Notes: generated by a model from the sequence alone, not told the origin. A DNA stretch of 64,000 bases from Mesorhizobium sp. L-2-11 (GCF_016756595.1 NZ_AP023257.1:3860001-3924000), one strand, 5' to 3'; shown: positions 1 through 11,191, counted from the first letter of the stretch. Translations and numbers: made by a program.

Positions 1-48
1 GTCGGTTGCGGCGATGACAAGCCTAAATTCGGGTGACATGATCGCGGC

Positions 49-372
49 ATGGACAATGAACGCATTGCCGAACTTTTCGAAGGCCTCGGCCCGGTCAGCA
101 TTCGCAAGATGTTCGGCGGCAAGGGCATCTATTTCGACGGCGTCATCGTCGCCATCGTCATTCGTGGCGAATTGATGCTGAAAGCCGACGCGGAAAGCGC
201 GCCCGAATTCGAAGCGGCCGGCTGCCGGCAATGGACTTACACCGGCTCGCGGCACGGCAAGCTGGTGTCGATGCCGTATTGGAGCGTTCCCGACAGCGCC
301 TTCGACGATCCGGATGAGATGGCGGTCTGGGCGAGGCGGGCCTATGAGGCGGGGCTGCGTGCCGGCAAATAG
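49..372 (+). CDS. TfoX N-terminal domain protein
   Basis: A 107-residue protein made almost entirely of the TfoX/Sxy N-terminal domain; the segment IRKMFGGKGIYFDG at about residues 19-32 is the family hallmark. The C-terminal domain of the full competence regulator Sxy is absent, as is usual for the short alphaproteobacterial forms. In gammaproteobacteria Sxy acts with CRP on competence genes; for the short form no role is established, so none is assigned. It stands alone, convergent with the kinase that ends 20 bases downstream. Confidence 0.85.
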   Translation: MDNERIAELFEGLGPVSIRKMFGGKGIYFDGVIVAIVIRGELMLKADAESAPEFEAAGCRQWTYTGSRHGKLVSMPYWSVPDSAFDDPDEMAVWARRAYEAGLRAGK

Positions 373-391
373 GTTGCCTCTCCGCTGGTCA

Positions 392-1330
392 TCATCTCAT
401 GCCAATTTCCTGCGTCTCGGGCACAAGCGCCAGCGCCTCGGCAAGGGTCGCCGCCGTAAAAGCCGGCACAAGTTCGGCACTTTCGATCGCAAGCATTGCC
501 GCGGCAACGCCTTCGCGCATCGCCGCGCGCAGCGTCAGGCCGCGCAGCAGGGCGGCGACCGTTGCGCCCGCCAGCGCATCGGCGGCGCCGTCCGCGACTT
601 TTTTCGGCGGCAGGATCGAGAAGGCGCCGGCTTCGTCGAAACCCAGCACCGGACCGTCATCCGCCGTCACCACGCCGCTTTTCAGGCAGGCTCGCCTCAG
701 GCCGTCGGCGATATCTTGCTCCGCAGCGTCGATACCGACAGCGGCGATTGCGATGGCCTCGCGCCGGTCCATGAAGGCCAGCGCCAGGCTGCCCAGCACC
801 GGCACGAGCCGCGCCGCCTTGTCGGGCGAGACTGCGAGGCCGAAGACCGGCTTGCCAGCGGCAAGCGTCACCAGCCGCTCCAGCGCCGCCGACGGCAGGT
901 TGGCGTCGCACAGGACCGCATCGGCGGTGCTGATTGCCTCGCGTACCTTGGCACGACGGATCTGCTTGGCAAGCGCCAGATCGTAGAGCGCCATGTCGGC
1001 AAGGCCGGCGATCAGCGCGCCGTCGCCGTCGAAGATCGTCGTATTGCTCGGCGTCGTGCGATCGAGGAACACCACGGACAGATCGGCAATGCCGGCCGCA
1101 GCGACGGCGCGCGCCACCACGTCGGCCAGAACATCGCCGCCGCGCACCGAAAGCAGCGAGCCGGAGACGCCGCGGCGCACCGCGCAGCGCAGCGCATTGA
1201 AGACGGCGCCGCCGACTTCCTCGCGCATCGTGCCGGGACTCGACGCCGCCGGCACGAACGCCCCCAAAACATGGCCGCGTCGCTCGATATAGGCGCCGCC
1301 TACGGCCAGGACTGTCGGCGACTTCATCAT
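392..1330 (-). CDS. PfkB-family sugar/nucleoside kinase
   Basis: A 312-residue ribokinase-like (PfkB) protein. The N-terminal Gly-Gly substrate region (VGGAYIERRG, then EEVGGAVFNAL) and the C-terminal catalytic stretch DGAADALAGA are visible; the second Gly of the usual GAGD is Ala but the catalytic Asp is kept. The start of the protein resembles rhizobial pseudouridine kinases (PsuK), normally paired with a psuG glycosidase. No psuG is visible on either side here, so the substrate stays open. Two adjacent ATGs (1330, 1327) could serve as the start. Confidence 0.75.
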   Translation of the reverse strand: MMKSPTVLAVGGAYIERRGHVLGAFVPAASSPGTMREEVGGAVFNALRCAVRRGVSGSLLSVRGGDVLADVVARAVAAAGIADLSVVFLDRTTPSNTTIFDGDGALIAGLADMALYDLALAKQIRRAKVREAISTADAVLCDANLPSAALERLVTLAAGKPVFGLAVSPDKAARLVPVLGSLALAFMDRREAIAIAAVGIDAAEQDIADGLRRACLKSGVVTADDGPVLGFDEAGAFSILPPKKVADGAADALAGATVAALLRGLTLRAAMREGVAAAMLAIESAELVPAFTAATLAEALALVPETQEIGMR

Positions 1331-1465
1331 GCCAGCGAGATGACCTTTGCTGTTGTCCGGTGGACACTAGGTTGTCCGGCTAAACCCGGCAACCGAAGCC
1401 GCGATTCGGAGGACGGCAGCACGATCCCGCAGGGGTAAGCAGGATATATTCTTAGCTGAAAGTCG

Positions 1466-1480
1466 AAACAAAAAAAGAAC
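1466..1480 (+). promoter_or_regulatory. Distal SOS-box-like site of recA
   Basis: AAAC-N7-GAAC, one mismatch from the alphaproteobacterial LexA site GAAC-N7-GAAC. It lies 125 bases before recA. The spacer is all A, and the site shares 17 of 20 aligned bases with the proximal copy. Confidence 0.4.
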
Positions 1481-1531
1481 AAATTCGGATATTGTTGGTT
1501 TTTCAATCGGTTGTCTCCCCTTGCCAATCGA

Positions 1532-1546
1532 GAACAAAAAAGGTAC
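1532..1546 (+). promoter_or_regulatory. Proximal SOS-box-like site of recA
   Basis: GAAC-N7-GTAC with an A-rich spacer, one mismatch from the alphaproteobacterial LexA box GAAC-N7-GAAC, 58 bases before the recA start. recA is a standard SOS gene, so LexA control from here is expected. The site is read from sequence; binding is inferred. Confidence 0.55.
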
Positions 1547-1604
1547 AAATTGATAGGGATTACGGATTGTCCGGCCTTCATTGACGATCAAGGGGTGATG
1601 TATC

Positions 1605-2702
<1,098 letters not shown>

Positions 2703-2785
2703 GCTTCGGCAGTGGCCGGAGTTTGGCCATGATTCCCGTTCATCACCTCCAGCCTGTGTAATCGAGTTCTGTAATGTTGCGTTCG

Positions 2786-2810
2786 AACCGCCGGCCTAGC
2801 GCCGGCGGTT
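2786..2810 (+). terminator. Hairpin terminator after recA
   Basis: AACCGCCGGC, a 5-base loop CTAGC, then GCCGGCGGTT: a perfect 10-bp stem followed by TGCGTTTG. The T-tract is weak but the position, 84 bases after the recA stop, fits transcription termination. Confidence 0.7.
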
Positions 2811-2954
2811 TGCGTTTGAGATGACCGGCAAGCCCCGCAAATTGGCCCAATTCCGTGTTTCTGGACAGGGTGCAACGCGGCGGCTAAAAGGCCATGTCCA
2901 TTTGCCGTCGGCCGGGCCGACGGCTCTCTCTAAAGCTAAAAGGCAGTGTCATTC

Positions 2955-5621
2955 ATGAGTGGCGTGAACGAGATCCGGTCGACATTCCTCGACTATTTCC
3001 GCAAGGAGGGTCACGAGGTCGTCGCGTCGAGCCCGCTGGTGCCACGCAACGACCCAACGCTGATGTTCACCAATGCCGGCATGGTGCAGTTCAAGAACGT
3101 TTTCACCGGCCTGGAAAAGCGACCCTATTCGCGTGCCACGACGGCTCAGAAGAGTGTTCGCGCCGGCGGCAAGCATAACGACCTCGACAATGTCGGCTAC
3201 ACCGCGCGCCACCTGACCTTCTTCGAGATGCTCGGCAATTTCTCGTTCGGCGACTATTTCAAGGAGCGCGCCATCGAGCTTGCCTGGAACCTGATCACCA
3301 GGGAGTTCGGGCTGAAGAAGGACAAGCTGCTGGTCACGGTCTATCACACCGACGACGAGGCTGCCGGCTACTGGAAGAAGATCGCCGGCTTTTCCGACGA
3401 TCGCATCATCCGCATTCCGACCTCGGACAATTTTTGGGCAATGGGCGACACCGGACCTTGCGGTCCGTGCTCGGAGATATTCATCGACCGCGGCGAGCAC
3501 GTCTGGGGCGGCCCTCCCGGCAGCCCCGAGGAAGATGGCGACCGTTTCCTCGAATTCTGGAACCTGGTGTTCATGCAGTACGAACAGGTGACGAAGGACG
3601 AGCGCATCGATCTGCCGCGCCCGTCGATCGACACTGGCATGGGCCTGGAGCGCATGGCCTCCATTTTGCAAGGGGTCGAGAGCGTCTTCGAGACCGACCT
3701 GTTCCGTCATCTGATCGACGCTGCGTCATCCGCGCTCGGCCGCGGTCCGGATGCCGACACCGTGGCATCGTTCCGCGTCATCGCCGACCATTTGCGTTCG
3801 TCCTGCTTTCTGGTGGCCGACGGCGTGTTGCCGTCCAATGAAGGCCGCGGCTACGTGCTGCGTCGCATCATGCGCCGCGCCATGCGCCATGCGCAGCTTT
3901 TGGGCGCCCATGATCCGCTGATGTGGCGGCTGGTGCCGGCGCTGGTGCGCGAGATGGGCCAGGCCTATCCGGAACTGGTGCGCGGCGAACAGATGATCAC
4001 CGAAACGCTGAAGCTTGAAGAAACCCGTTTCCGCAAGACGCTGGTGCGCGGCTTGGGCCTGCTTTCGGAGGCGACGGAAACGCTGGGTGCCGGCGACATG
4101 CTGGATGGCGAGACAGCCTTCAAGCTCTACGACACCTATGGCTTTCCGCTCGATCTGACGCAGGACGCGCTGCGTCGGCGCAACATCTCGGTCGACCTCG
4201 CCGGCTTCACCAATGCGATGGAACAGCAGAAGGCCGAGGCGCGCAGGAGCTGGGCTGGTTCCGGCGAGGCCGCGACCGAAACTGTGTGGTTCCCGGTGCG
4301 CGAGGAGTATGGCGCCACCGAATTTCTCGGCTACGAGACCGAGCAGGCGGAAGGCCTCATCCAGGCGCTGGTCAGGGACGGCAAGCTCGTCGACAGCGCC
4401 GCCAAGGGCGAGGCGGTCGCCGTGGTCGTCAACCAGACGCCGTTCTATGGCGAATCCGGCGGCCAGGTGGGCGATACCGGTGTCATTTCAGGCGAAGGCT
4501 TCTCGATCGAGATCTCCGATACGCAGAAGAAGGCCGATGGGCTTTTCGTGCATCTCGGCAAGGTGGCCGACGGCACGGTCAACACCGGCGCGACCGTCGA
4601 GCTGAAGGTCGACCATGCGCGCCGCTCCAGGCTGCGCGCCAACCATTCCGCGACGCATCTGATCCACGAAGCGCTGCGCGAGGTGCTAGGCACCCATGTC
4701 GCGCAGAAGGGTTCGCTGGTCGCGCCCGAGCGTCTGCGCTTCGACATTTCGCACAACAAGCCGATCTCGCCTGACGAGCTCGAAGAGGTCGAGCGGATGG
4801 CGAACGAGATCGTCGTCCAGAACAGCCCGGTCACCACGCGGCTGATGTCGGTTGACGATGCCATTGCCGAAGGCGCCATGGCGCTGTTCGGCGAAAAGTA
4901 TGGCGATGAGGTGCGCGTCGTTTCGATGGGCACGGGCTTGCATGGCGGCAAGGCCAACCGGCCCTATTCGGTCGAGCTATGCGGCGGCACGCATGTCAGG
5001 GCGACCGGCGATATCGGTCTGGTGCACATCGTATCGGACAGCGCCGTCGCCGCCGGCGTGCGCCGCATCGAGGCGCTGACCGGCGAGGCGGCCAGAAAGC
5101 ATCTCGACGAGCAGGACAAGCGGCTGAAGGCGGCAGCTGCCGCGCTGAAGATCTCGCCGGCCGACGTGCCGGCGCGCGTCGAGGCACTGCTCGACGAGCG
5201 CAAGAAGCTCGAGAAGGAACTGACCGAAGCGCGCAAGAAGCTGGCGCTGGGCGACCGCTCGCCAGCCGGCGTGCCTGCCGAGAACGAGACCATTGCCGGC
5301 GTCGGCTTCCTCGGCAAGGCGGTATCGGGTGTGGCGCCGAAGGATCTAAAACCGTTGGCCGATGCCGGCAAGAAGTCGCTTGGCTCCGGCGTCGTCGTCT
5401 TCGTCGGCGCCAGCGAGGACAACAAGGCCAGCGTCGTGGTCGGCGTCACCGACGACCTGACCGGCCGCTTCAGCGCTGTCGACCTGGTGCGTGTGGCGTC
5501 GGCAGCATTGGGCGGGCAGGGCGGCGGCGGTCGGCCTGACATGGCCCAGGCCGGCGGCCCGGACGCCTCGAGGGCCGAAGACGCGATCGCTGCGGTGAAG
5601 GCGGCCCTGGAGGCGGCTTGA
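2955..5621 (+). CDS. alaS: Alanyl-tRNA synthetase
   Basis: AlaRS of 888 residues, which charges tRNA-Ala. The class II catalytic domain is N-terminal. The editing-domain zinc motif is seen as HSATHLIH near residue 563 and CGGTH near 675. A C-terminal domain with a coiled-coil segment ([11 protein letters not shown]...) follows. ATG at 2955 ([11 protein letters not shown]) is preferred over the in-frame GTG at 2946, because AAAAGG at 2938-2943 sits at a plausible Shine-Dalgarno distance only from 2955. It follows recA, a common alphaproteobacterial order, but is separated from it by a hairpin. Confidence 0.98.
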   Translation: MSGVNEIRSTFLDYFRKEGHEVVASSPLVPRNDPTLMFTNAGMVQFKNVFTGLEKRPYSRATTAQKSVRAGGKHNDLDNVGYTARHLTFFEMLGNFSFGDYFKERAIELAWNLITREFGLKKDKLLVTVYHTDDEAAGYWKKIAGFSDDRIIRIPTSDNFWAMGDTGPCGPCSEIFIDRGEHVWGGPPGSPEEDGDRFLEFWNLVFMQYEQVTKDERIDLPRPSIDTGMGLERMASILQGVESVFETDLFRHLIDAASSALGRGPDADTVASFRVIADHLRSSCFLVADGVLPSNEGRGYVLRRIMRRAMRHAQLLGAHDPLMWRLVPALVREMGQAYPELVRGEQMITETLKLEETRFRKTLVRGLGLLSEATETLGAGDMLDGETAFKLYDTYGFPLDLTQDALRRRNISVDLAGFTNAMEQQKAEARRSWAGSGEAATETVWFPVREEYGATEFLGYETEQAEGLIQALVRDGKLVDSAAKGEAVAVVVNQTPFYGESGGQVGDTGVISGEGFSIEISDTQKKADGLFVHLGKVADGTVNTGATVELKVDHARRSRLRANHSATHLIHEALREVLGTHVAQKGSLVAPERLRFDISHNKPISPDELEEVERMANEIVVQNSPVTTRLMSVDDAIAEGAMALFGEKYGDEVRVVSMGTGLHGGKANRPYSVELCGGTHVRATGDIGLVHIVSDSAVAAGVRRIEALTGEAARKHLDEQDKRLKAAAAALKISPADVPARVEALLDERKKLEKELTEARKKLALGDRSPAGVPAENETIAGVGFLGKAVSGVAPKDLKPLADAGKKSLGSGVVVFVGASEDNKASVVVGVTDDLTGRFSAVDLVRVASAALGGQGGGGRPDMAQAGGPDASRAEDAIAAVKAALEAA

Positions 5622-5660
5622 TCGGTTGCCGGGAGGATTTATTGCAAGGCTCCGAGGGAC

Positions 5661-5825
5661 ACAGCACCCCCCTCTGTCCTGCCGGACATCTCCCCCTCAA
5701 GGGGGGAGATTGGCAGCTTCATTGCCCTGCCTTTTTCTCAAACGTCGAAAATTGGCGAAAACAATCGTGACATCCGGTCTCCCCCTTGAGGGGGAGATGT
5801 CCGGCAGGACAGAGGGGGGTGCTGT
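5661..5825. repeat. Long inverted-repeat element, family A copy 1
   Basis: About 165 bp bounded by near-perfect 45-bp inverted arms that begin ACAGCACCCCCC and end GGGGGGTGCTGT. Each arm holds CCTGCCGGACATC and a CCCCCTCAAGGGGG sub-palindrome. It fills most of the space between the convergent alaS and GST genes and would form a large hairpin at the end of either transcript. A second copy of the same family lies at 44342-44498 and a short relative at 38404-38448. There is no coding capacity. Confidence 0.9.
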
Positions 5826-5848
5826 CCCGCCGGCCTTTCGGACATTTG

Positions 5849-6475
5849 TCACCCAGCCCTTTCAGTGCGGGAAAAACTCTCCCGACCGGCGATACGATCC
5901 CACCAGGCCTGGATATCGGCGAACTCGGCCAGCAACTTTTGTCCGTCGGCCACCTTGACGAAATAGCCGATGATGGGTGCTGCATGCAGGTCGGCCAGCG
6001 TCAGTTGCTCGCCCAGCAGCCACGGCCCGGCGGCTTTCAGTGAGGTGAGTGCGCGAAGCACCGTCGCCGCCTGCAGAAGCCCATTGGCGATCAATGCCTC
6101 GTCAGGCGGCGCCTTTTCCAGTCGCTCGACTGCGACATCCCAGACCATGGCTCGATAGGCATAGGCGTCGAGCATGCCGATGATCTGGTTCATGGTTGCG
6201 CGGGGCCGAGCACCAGCCGGTTGCAACGCCGGGCCGTCGAACGCTTCGTCGACATAGCGGGTGATCGCGCTGGTCTCGTGGAGGCGGAACCCGTCATGTT
6301 CGAAGGCCGGGATGCGGCCGAACGGCTGATGGCCGAAATACCAGCCCGGGATACCGCCGGCCGCAAAAACATCGACCGGCACAAGTTCGTAGCCGATGCC
6401 TTTTTCCTCGAGTGTGAGGCGGACGATGCGCACATAGACGCTGTAGTCCGCCCCGTAGACGATGGGTTTGCTCAT
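5849..6475 (-). CDS. Glutathione S-transferase family protein
   Basis: 208 residues: an N-terminal thioredoxin-fold domain (about 1-80) and a C-terminal helical domain with LADLHAAPI. The glutathione-site region is visible as FGRIPAFEHDGFRLHETSAI, with Glu-Thr in place of the usual Glu-Ser pair. The substrate is unknown. It begins 13 bases after the icd stop on the same strand, so it is probably co-transcribed with icd, and it ends just before the family A repeat. Confidence 0.9.
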   Translation of the reverse strand: MSKPIVYGADYSVYVRIVRLTLEEKGIGYELVPVDVFAAGGIPGWYFGHQPFGRIPAFEHDGFRLHETSAITRYVDEAFDGPALQPAGARPRATMNQIIGMLDAYAYRAMVWDVAVERLEKAPPDEALIANGLLQAATVLRALTSLKAAGPWLLGEQLTLADLHAAPIIGYFVKVADGQKLLAEFADIQAWWDRIAGRESFSRTERAG

Positions 6476-6488
6476 GACGCTGGTCTGG

Positions 6489-7700
6489 TCAGGCCATCGC
6501 CTTCTGCAGATTCTCGTCGATCTTGTCGAGGAAGCCGGTGGTCGAAAGCCATGGCTGGTCGGGACCGATCAGCAGCGACAGATCCTTGGTCATGAAGCCG
6601 GCCTCGACGGTCTGGATGCAGACTTTTTCTAGCGTCTCGGCAAAACGCATCAGCTCGGCATTGTCATCGAGTTTTGCGCGGTGCGCCAGGCCACGCGTCC
6701 AGGCGAAGATCGAGGCGATCGAATTGGTCGAGGTTTCCTCGCCCTTCTGGTGCTGCCGATAGTGACGGGTGACGGTGCCGTGCGCGGCCTCCGCTTCCAC
6801 CGTCCTGCCGTCCGGCGTCATCAGCACCGAGGTCATCAGGCCGAGGGAGCCAAAACCTTGCGCCACCGTGTCCGACTGCACGTCGCCATCATAGTTCTTG
6901 CAGGCCCAAATATAGCCGCCCGACCATTTCAGGCTGGAGGCGACCATGTCGTCGATCAGCCGGTGCTCGTACCAGAGCTTCTTGGATTTGAACTCGGCTT
7001 CGAACTCCGCCTCGTAGACTTCCTGGAAAATGTCCTTGAAGCGGCCGTCATAGGCCTTGAGGATGGTGTTCTTGGTCGAGAGGTAGACCGGGTAGTTGCG
7101 CAGCAGGCCGTAATTGAGCGAGGCGCGGGCGAATTCGCGGATCGACTCGTCGAGATTGTACATGGCCATGGCGACGCCGGCGGCCGGCGCATCGAACACG
7201 TCATGCTCGATCACCTTGCCGTCCTCGCCGACGAACTTGATCGTCAGCTTGCCCTTGCCGGGGAAGCGGAAGTCGGTGGCGCGGTACTGGTCGCCGAAGG
7301 CGTGACGGCCGACGATGATCGGCTTGGTCCAGCCGGGCACCAGCCGCGGCACGTTCTTCATGATGATCGGCTCGCGAAAGATGGTGCCGCCGAGAATGTT
7401 GCGAATGGTGCCGTTCGGCGACTTCCACATCTTCTTCAGCCCGAATTCCTCGACACGCTGCTCGTCGGGCGTGATCGTCGCGCATTTCACGCCGACGCCA
7501 TGTTTCTTGATGGCGTTGGCCGAATCGATGGTCACCTGGTCGTTGGTGGCGTCGCGGTGCTCAACGCTGAGGTCGTAATATTCAAGCTTGAGGTCGAGAT
7601 AGGGGTGGATCAGCTTGTCCTTGATGAACTGCCAGATGATGCGGGTCATCTCGTCGCCGTCGAGTTCGACGACCGGGTTCGCCACCTTGATCTTCGCCAT
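6489..7700 (-). CDS. icd: NADP-dependent isocitrate dehydrogenase
   Basis: 403 residues, the TCA-cycle enzyme that turns isocitrate into 2-oxoglutarate and CO2 with NADP. The sequence is of the eukaryote-like homodimeric class typical of alphaproteobacteria, shown by [16 protein letters not shown] at residues 7-22 and the substrate loop [20 protein letters not shown]. It is divergent from trmJ with about 217 bases between them. The GST gene follows closely and may share its transcript. Confidence 0.97.
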   Translation of the reverse strand: MAKIKVANPVVELDGDEMTRIIWQFIKDKLIHPYLDLKLEYYDLSVEHRDATNDQVTIDSANAIKKHGVGVKCATITPDEQRVEEFGLKKMWKSPNGTIRNILGGTIFREPIIMKNVPRLVPGWTKPIIVGRHAFGDQYRATDFRFPGKGKLTIKFVGEDGKVIEHDVFDAPAAGVAMAMYNLDESIREFARASLNYGLLRNYPVYLSTKNTILKAYDGRFKDIFQEVYEAEFEAEFKSKKLWYEHRLIDDMVASSLKWSGGYIWACKNYDGDVQSDTVAQGFGSLGLMTSVLMTPDGRTVEAEAAHGTVTRHYRQHQKGEETSTNSIASIFAWTRGLAHRAKLDDNAELMRFAETLEKVCIQTVEAGFMTKDLSLLIGPDQPWLSTTGFLDKIDENLQKAMA

Positions 7701-7917
7701 GGAAAGAATGCCTCATTGTTGGGGATCGGAACGGCCTTGCCCGCATGGCTTTGGCCGGGGATGCGGCCCGTATATCAAAGCATTTTTGGCCGCGCAAACG
7801 GCGATCCGCGCCAGCGGGCTCGGCCCTGGCATCGGGCGTTGCTTGCCAAAGCTTCATTTTCGCGGCCGGATATGGCAGGGGACGCTGAAATGCCGCAAAC
7901 AGCAGTTCATTGAAACA

Positions 7918-8769
7918 ATGCAAGCCAGCAACGACATCCTTCCTGCCACCGGCCCGGCGATCATCCTGGTCGAGCCGCAACTCGGCGAGAATATCGGCAT
8001 GGTCGCGCGCGCCATGGCGAATTTCGGTCTGTCCGAGCTGCGCCTCGTCAATCCGCGCGACGGCTGGCCGAGCGAAAAGGCGCGCGCTGCCGCGAGCCGC
8101 GCCGATCACGTCATCGATGCCGCTAGAGTATATGACGAGCTGGCCTCGGCGGTCGCCGACCTGAACTTCGTCTTCGCCACCACGGCGCGCGCGCGCGATA
8201 ATTTCAAACCGGTGCGCGGACCGGTCGAGGCGGGCAGGGCGCTGAGAGCGCGGCAGCGATCCGGACAGCGCACCGGCATCCTGTTCGGCCGCGAGCGGTT
8301 CGGGCTCTATAATGACGAGGTCGGCCTCGCCGACGAGATCGTCACCTTCCCGGTCGATCCCGCCTTCTCCTCGCTCAACATCGCCCAGGCCGCCCTGCTG
8401 ATGTCCTATGAGTGGATGAAGTCGGGCCTGGAAGATGAGACCAAAACCAATTTTTCCAGTCCCGACATGATGCCGGCGACCAAGGAACAATTGCACGGCC
8501 TGTTCGCCTATCTGGAAGGCGCGCTCGAAGCGCGCGGCTATTTCCGCCCGGCGGCGAAGAAGCCGAAAATGGTCGACAATCTGCGCGCGGTGCTGACGCG
8601 CGCCGGCTTCGCCGAGCCGGAGCTCAAGGTACTGCGCGGCATAATATCGTCGCTGGACAGGTTTTCGCCGGCCATGCCGCGCGGCGACGGATCACCGGGC
8701 GATGATCCAAGGCGGCTTCCAGCAGCGGCGGCTCGCGCCGCCAAGGCGACGGACAAGGACCAGGTCTAA
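7918..8769 (+). CDS. trmJ: tRNA (Xm32) ribose methyltransferase TrmJ
   Basis: A SPOUT-class methyltransferase of 283 residues. The three family motifs are visible: NIGMVARAMANFGLSELRLV, GILFGRERFGLYNDEV and SSLNIAQAALLMSYE, which build the trefoil-knot SAM site. TrmJ methylates the ribose at position 32 of tRNA anticodon loops. The C-terminal tail is Ala/Arg rich. ATG at 7918 (MQASNDILPATG) is chosen because homology starts there; the reading frame stays open upstream over the icd start but that part has no family character. Confidence 0.9.
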   Translation: MQASNDILPATGPAIILVEPQLGENIGMVARAMANFGLSELRLVNPRDGWPSEKARAAASRADHVIDAARVYDELASAVADLNFVFATTARARDNFKPVRGPVEAGRALRARQRSGQRTGILFGRERFGLYNDEVGLADEIVTFPVDPAFSSLNIAQAALLMSYEWMKSGLEDETKTNFSSPDMMPATKEQLHGLFAYLEGALEARGYFRPAAKKPKMVDNLRAVLTRAGFAEPELKVLRGIISSLDRFSPAMPRGDGSPGDDPRRLPAAAARAAKATDKDQV

Positions 8770-8782
8770 GAGACAGGCTCTA

Positions 8783-8831
8783 ATGCATGTCGCGCAAAAG
8801 TGCGCAGTGGTTTTGCGATAACGACATGCAT
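8783..8831. repeat. Nested palindromic repeat, family B copy 1
   Basis: Ends are a perfect 10-bp inverted repeat (ATGCATGTCG / CGACATGCAT) enclosing a second pair, CGCAAAA / TTTTGCG. The layout matches the short palindromic repeats scattered through rhizobial genomes; a relative lies at 26422-26470. It sits between trmJ and murI. The rest of this 231-base gap holds no gene. Confidence 0.8.
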
Positions 8832-9000
8832 AGAAACAAGTACTTAAGCGCCTCGCATGAATCCGGTCGGACGCGACGCGCTTTAGCCGTAACCGAATGT
8901 TATTTGGTGTGGTCCATCATCCCAAAAATGATGGATCAGGGATTTGTGACCATCTTCCCGCCGCGGGCCCGCAGCCTTCTCCGCTCTTCTCCTGTAGACG

Positions 9001-9819
9001 ATGACAATGACCGATCCTTCAAGCGCCCGCCCGATCCTGATGTTCGATTCCGGCATCGGCGGTCTGACGGTGCTGCGCGAGGCACGGGTGCTGATGCCCG
9101 ACCGCCGTTTCGTCTATGTCGCCGACGACGCGGCTTTCCCTTACGGGGCCTGGGAGGAAGCGGCACTGAGGGCACATGTGCTGGAGCTGTTCGGCAAGCT
9201 GCTCGACCGTTTTTCGCCGGCCATTTCGGTCATCGCCTGCAATACCGCCTCGACGCTGGTCATCGATGCGTTGCGCGAAAGATTTCCCGGTCATCCTTTC
9301 GTCGGCACGGTGCCGGCGATTAAGCCGGCGGCGGAACGCACGCGCTCCGGAATGGTTTCGGTGCTGGCGACGCCCGGCACCGTCAAGCGCCAGTATACGC
9401 GCGACCTGATCGGCAAATGGGCGCAGAAATGCCATGTCCGCCTGGTTGGCAGCGACCGTCTGGCAGGACTGGCCGAGGTCTATATGCGCGATGGCTTTGT
9501 CGATGAAGAGGCGGTGCGTGCCGAGATCGCGCCGTGCTTCGTCGAACATGACGAACTGCGGACCGACATCGTCGTGCTTGCCTGCACCCACTATCCCTTT
9601 CTGGCCAACCGCATGCGCAAGACGGCACCCTGGCCGGTCGATTGGCTCGATCCCGCCGAGGCGATCGCGCGACGGGCGCTCTCGCTGCTCGCGGGCACCG
9701 AGGCCAGCCACCGTGGCGAGGCGTTGCCGGAAGGCGCCGACCTTGCTGTCTTCACCTCGAAGCGGGTCGATTTCCCGACTCGCCGCCTGATGCAGGGGTT
9801 TGGGCTGGCGATTTCCTGA
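9001..9819 (+). CDS. murI: Glutamate racemase
   Basis: 272 residues; makes D-glutamate for peptidoglycan. The Asp of FDSGIGG and the two catalytic cysteines in VIACNTAST and [10 protein letters not shown] are present, as expected for the cofactor-independent two-base racemase. An alternative ATG two codons later (9007) is possible. Upstream lies the family B repeat; downstream a small stress-type protein gene follows after about 60 bases. Confidence 0.96.
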   Translation: MTMTDPSSARPILMFDSGIGGLTVLREARVLMPDRRFVYVADDAAFPYGAWEEAALRAHVLELFGKLLDRFSPAISVIACNTASTLVIDALRERFPGHPFVGTVPAIKPAAERTRSGMVSVLATPGTVKRQYTRDLIGKWAQKCHVRLVGSDRLAGLAEVYMRDGFVDEEAVRAEIAPCFVEHDELRTDIVVLACTHYPFLANRMRKTAPWPVDWLDPAEAIARRALSLLAGTEASHRGEALPEGADLAVFTSKRVDFPTRRLMQGFGLAIS

Positions 9820-9881
9820 TATCTGGGAACATCACCACGACCGGTGCGTTTTTCCCTCATCGCAAAACGGGAGAAACGACC

Positions 9882-10070
9882 ATGCCAGCCACTTCAAAAG
9901 CCCAGCAGAAAGCCGCCGGCGCGGCATTGTCCGCCAAGCGTGGCGAGACCAAGAAGAGCGAACTCAAAGGCGCTTCGAAGGGAATGTACAAGTCAATGAG
10001 CGAAAAGCAACTCGAGGAGTTCGCCGAGACCAAGCGCAAGGGCCTGCCCGAGAAGAAGTCGAAACACTAG
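9882..10070 (+). CDS. DUF3008 small basic protein
   Basis: A 62-residue, lysine-rich protein covering the whole DUF3008 family: MPATSKAQQKAAGAALSAKR at the start and GMYKSMSEKQLEEFAETKRK near the end. A purine-rich Shine-Dalgarno (GGGAGA) precedes the ATG. Such proteins are common in rhizobia and have no established function. The reading frame extends upstream into murI, but that part is antithetic to the murI frame and is not coding. Confidence 0.85.
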   Translation: MPATSKAQQKAAGAALSAKRGETKKSELKGASKGMYKSMSEKQLEEFAETKRKGLPEKKSKH

Positions 10071-10167
10071 CCGCCGCTCGTCCGCACCCGAGGTCCGCTC
10101 GTATGGTTGGATAGCCGCGGTCCAGCACACATCGCGCGGGGTACCGCGACGGACGCCAGCCGCGACC

Positions 10168-10196
10168 TTGACACCGGCTAAATCTCCGTTTAATCA
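10168..10196 (+). promoter_or_regulatory. Candidate sigma-70 promoter of rpsD
   Basis: A perfect -35 TTGACA (10168-10173), a 17-base spacer and a weak -10 TAATCA (10191-10196). It would start a leader of about 215 bases before rpsD. Confidence 0.5.
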
Positions 10197-10252
10197 GCCC
10201 GCCAACACCGGGCGGCAACGTCCGGTGGTTTCTTTATGTGCGTAAGACGTTT

Positions 10253-10268
10253 GGGAAGAATTCTTCCC
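10253..10268. repeat. Perfect palindrome in the rpsD leader
   Basis: GGGAAGAATTCTTCCC, a 16-bp perfect palindrome about 150 bases before the rpsD start and downstream of the candidate promoter. It could be a protein-binding site or part of an RNA structure. Confidence 0.8.
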
Positions 10269-10419
10269 GGAGTCTTGTCTAGAATGACGTGTCCCGTGGG
10301 TTTTCCGCCGCGTTGCGTGGGAGAACCCTGTCAGGTCTCGAAAACGGGGGCCAGAGGAGGGCGCGTTTCCTTCACCCGGACCATGAGGTTGCGGGTGTGT
10401 CTTTTTGAAAGGGAATGCG

Positions 10420-11037
10420 ATGAGCAAGCGCGAATCCGCGAAATACAAGATCGACCGCCGTCTTGGCGAAAACATCTGGGGTCGCCCGAAGTCCCCGGTC
10501 AACAAGCGCGAATACGGTCCCGGCCAGCACGGCCAGCGCCGAAAGGGCAAGCTTTCCGATTTCGGCCTGCAGCTGCGTGCCAAGCAGAAGCTGAAGGGTC
10601 ACTACGGCGACGTGTCGGAAAAGCAGTTCCGCAAGGTCTATGAAGAGGCGAACCGCCGCAAGGGCGACACCTCGGAGAACCTGATCGGCCTGCTCGAGTC
10701 GCGTCTCGACGCGGTCGTCTACCGCGCCAAGTTCGTGCCGACCATTTTTGCCGCTCGACAGTTCGTCAATCACGGTCACATCAATGTCAACGGCAAGCGC
10801 GTCAACATCGGCTCGTACCGCTGCAAGCCGGGCGATGTCATCGAAGTGCGCGAAAAGTCGAAGCAGCTGGTGATCGTCCTGGAATCGGTAGGCCTGGCCG
10901 AGCGCGACGTGCCTGATTACATAGAGGTCGATCACAACAAGATGACGGCGACCTTCGGGCGCATCCCCGGGCTGTCGGATGTTCCCTTCGCCGTGCAGAT
11001 GGAACCGAACCTGGTCGTCGAATTCTATTCGCGCTGA
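10420..11037 (+). CDS. rpsD: 30S ribosomal protein S4
   Basis: 205 residues, a primary 16S rRNA binder and assembly initiator of the small subunit. It begins [20 protein letters not shown], as in alphaproteobacteria, and contains an S4 RNA-binding domain at about residues 94-155 ([14 protein letters not shown]... [11 protein letters not shown]). The ATG at 10420 is preferred over the in-frame ATG at 10405. It is monocistronic, outside the alpha operon, and ends at a strong terminator. Confidence 0.98.
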   Translation: MSKRESAKYKIDRRLGENIWGRPKSPVNKREYGPGQHGQRRKGKLSDFGLQLRAKQKLKGHYGDVSEKQFRKVYEEANRRKGDTSENLIGLLESRLDAVVYRAKFVPTIFAARQFVNHGHINVNGKRVNIGSYRCKPGDVIEVREKSKQLVIVLESVGLAERDVPDYIEVDHNKMTATFGRIPGLSDVPFAVQMEPNLVVEFYSR

Positions 11038-11064
11038 TCGATTTTCTTCATCTGCACATCATCC

Positions 11065-11090
11065 AAGGCCGCCCTCGAGGCGGCCTTTTC
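11065..11090 (+). terminator. Rho-independent terminator of rpsD
   Basis: AAGGCCGCC, loop CTCGA, GGCGGCCTT, then TTTC: a perfect 9-bp stem with a T-run, 28 bases after the rpsD stop. Confidence 0.9.
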
Positions 11091-11191
11091 TTGTGTGCCG
11101 AGCATGATCGACAGCTTGGAGGTGTAAGTCGTTTACCCAGCCTGATGGCGGCGAAGGGTTAGCAAAGCGCCAAGGCGTCGTCGTGAGGCCC

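Larger units (their letters stand above)
10071..10419 (+). other. rpsD upstream region, no gene
   Basis: About 350 bases without a supportable gene. It holds a candidate sigma-70 promoter (10168-10196), a perfect 16-bp palindrome (10253-10268), and otherwise plain leader sequence ending in a Shine-Dalgarno-like GAAAGGGAA before rpsD. Confidence 0.6.
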
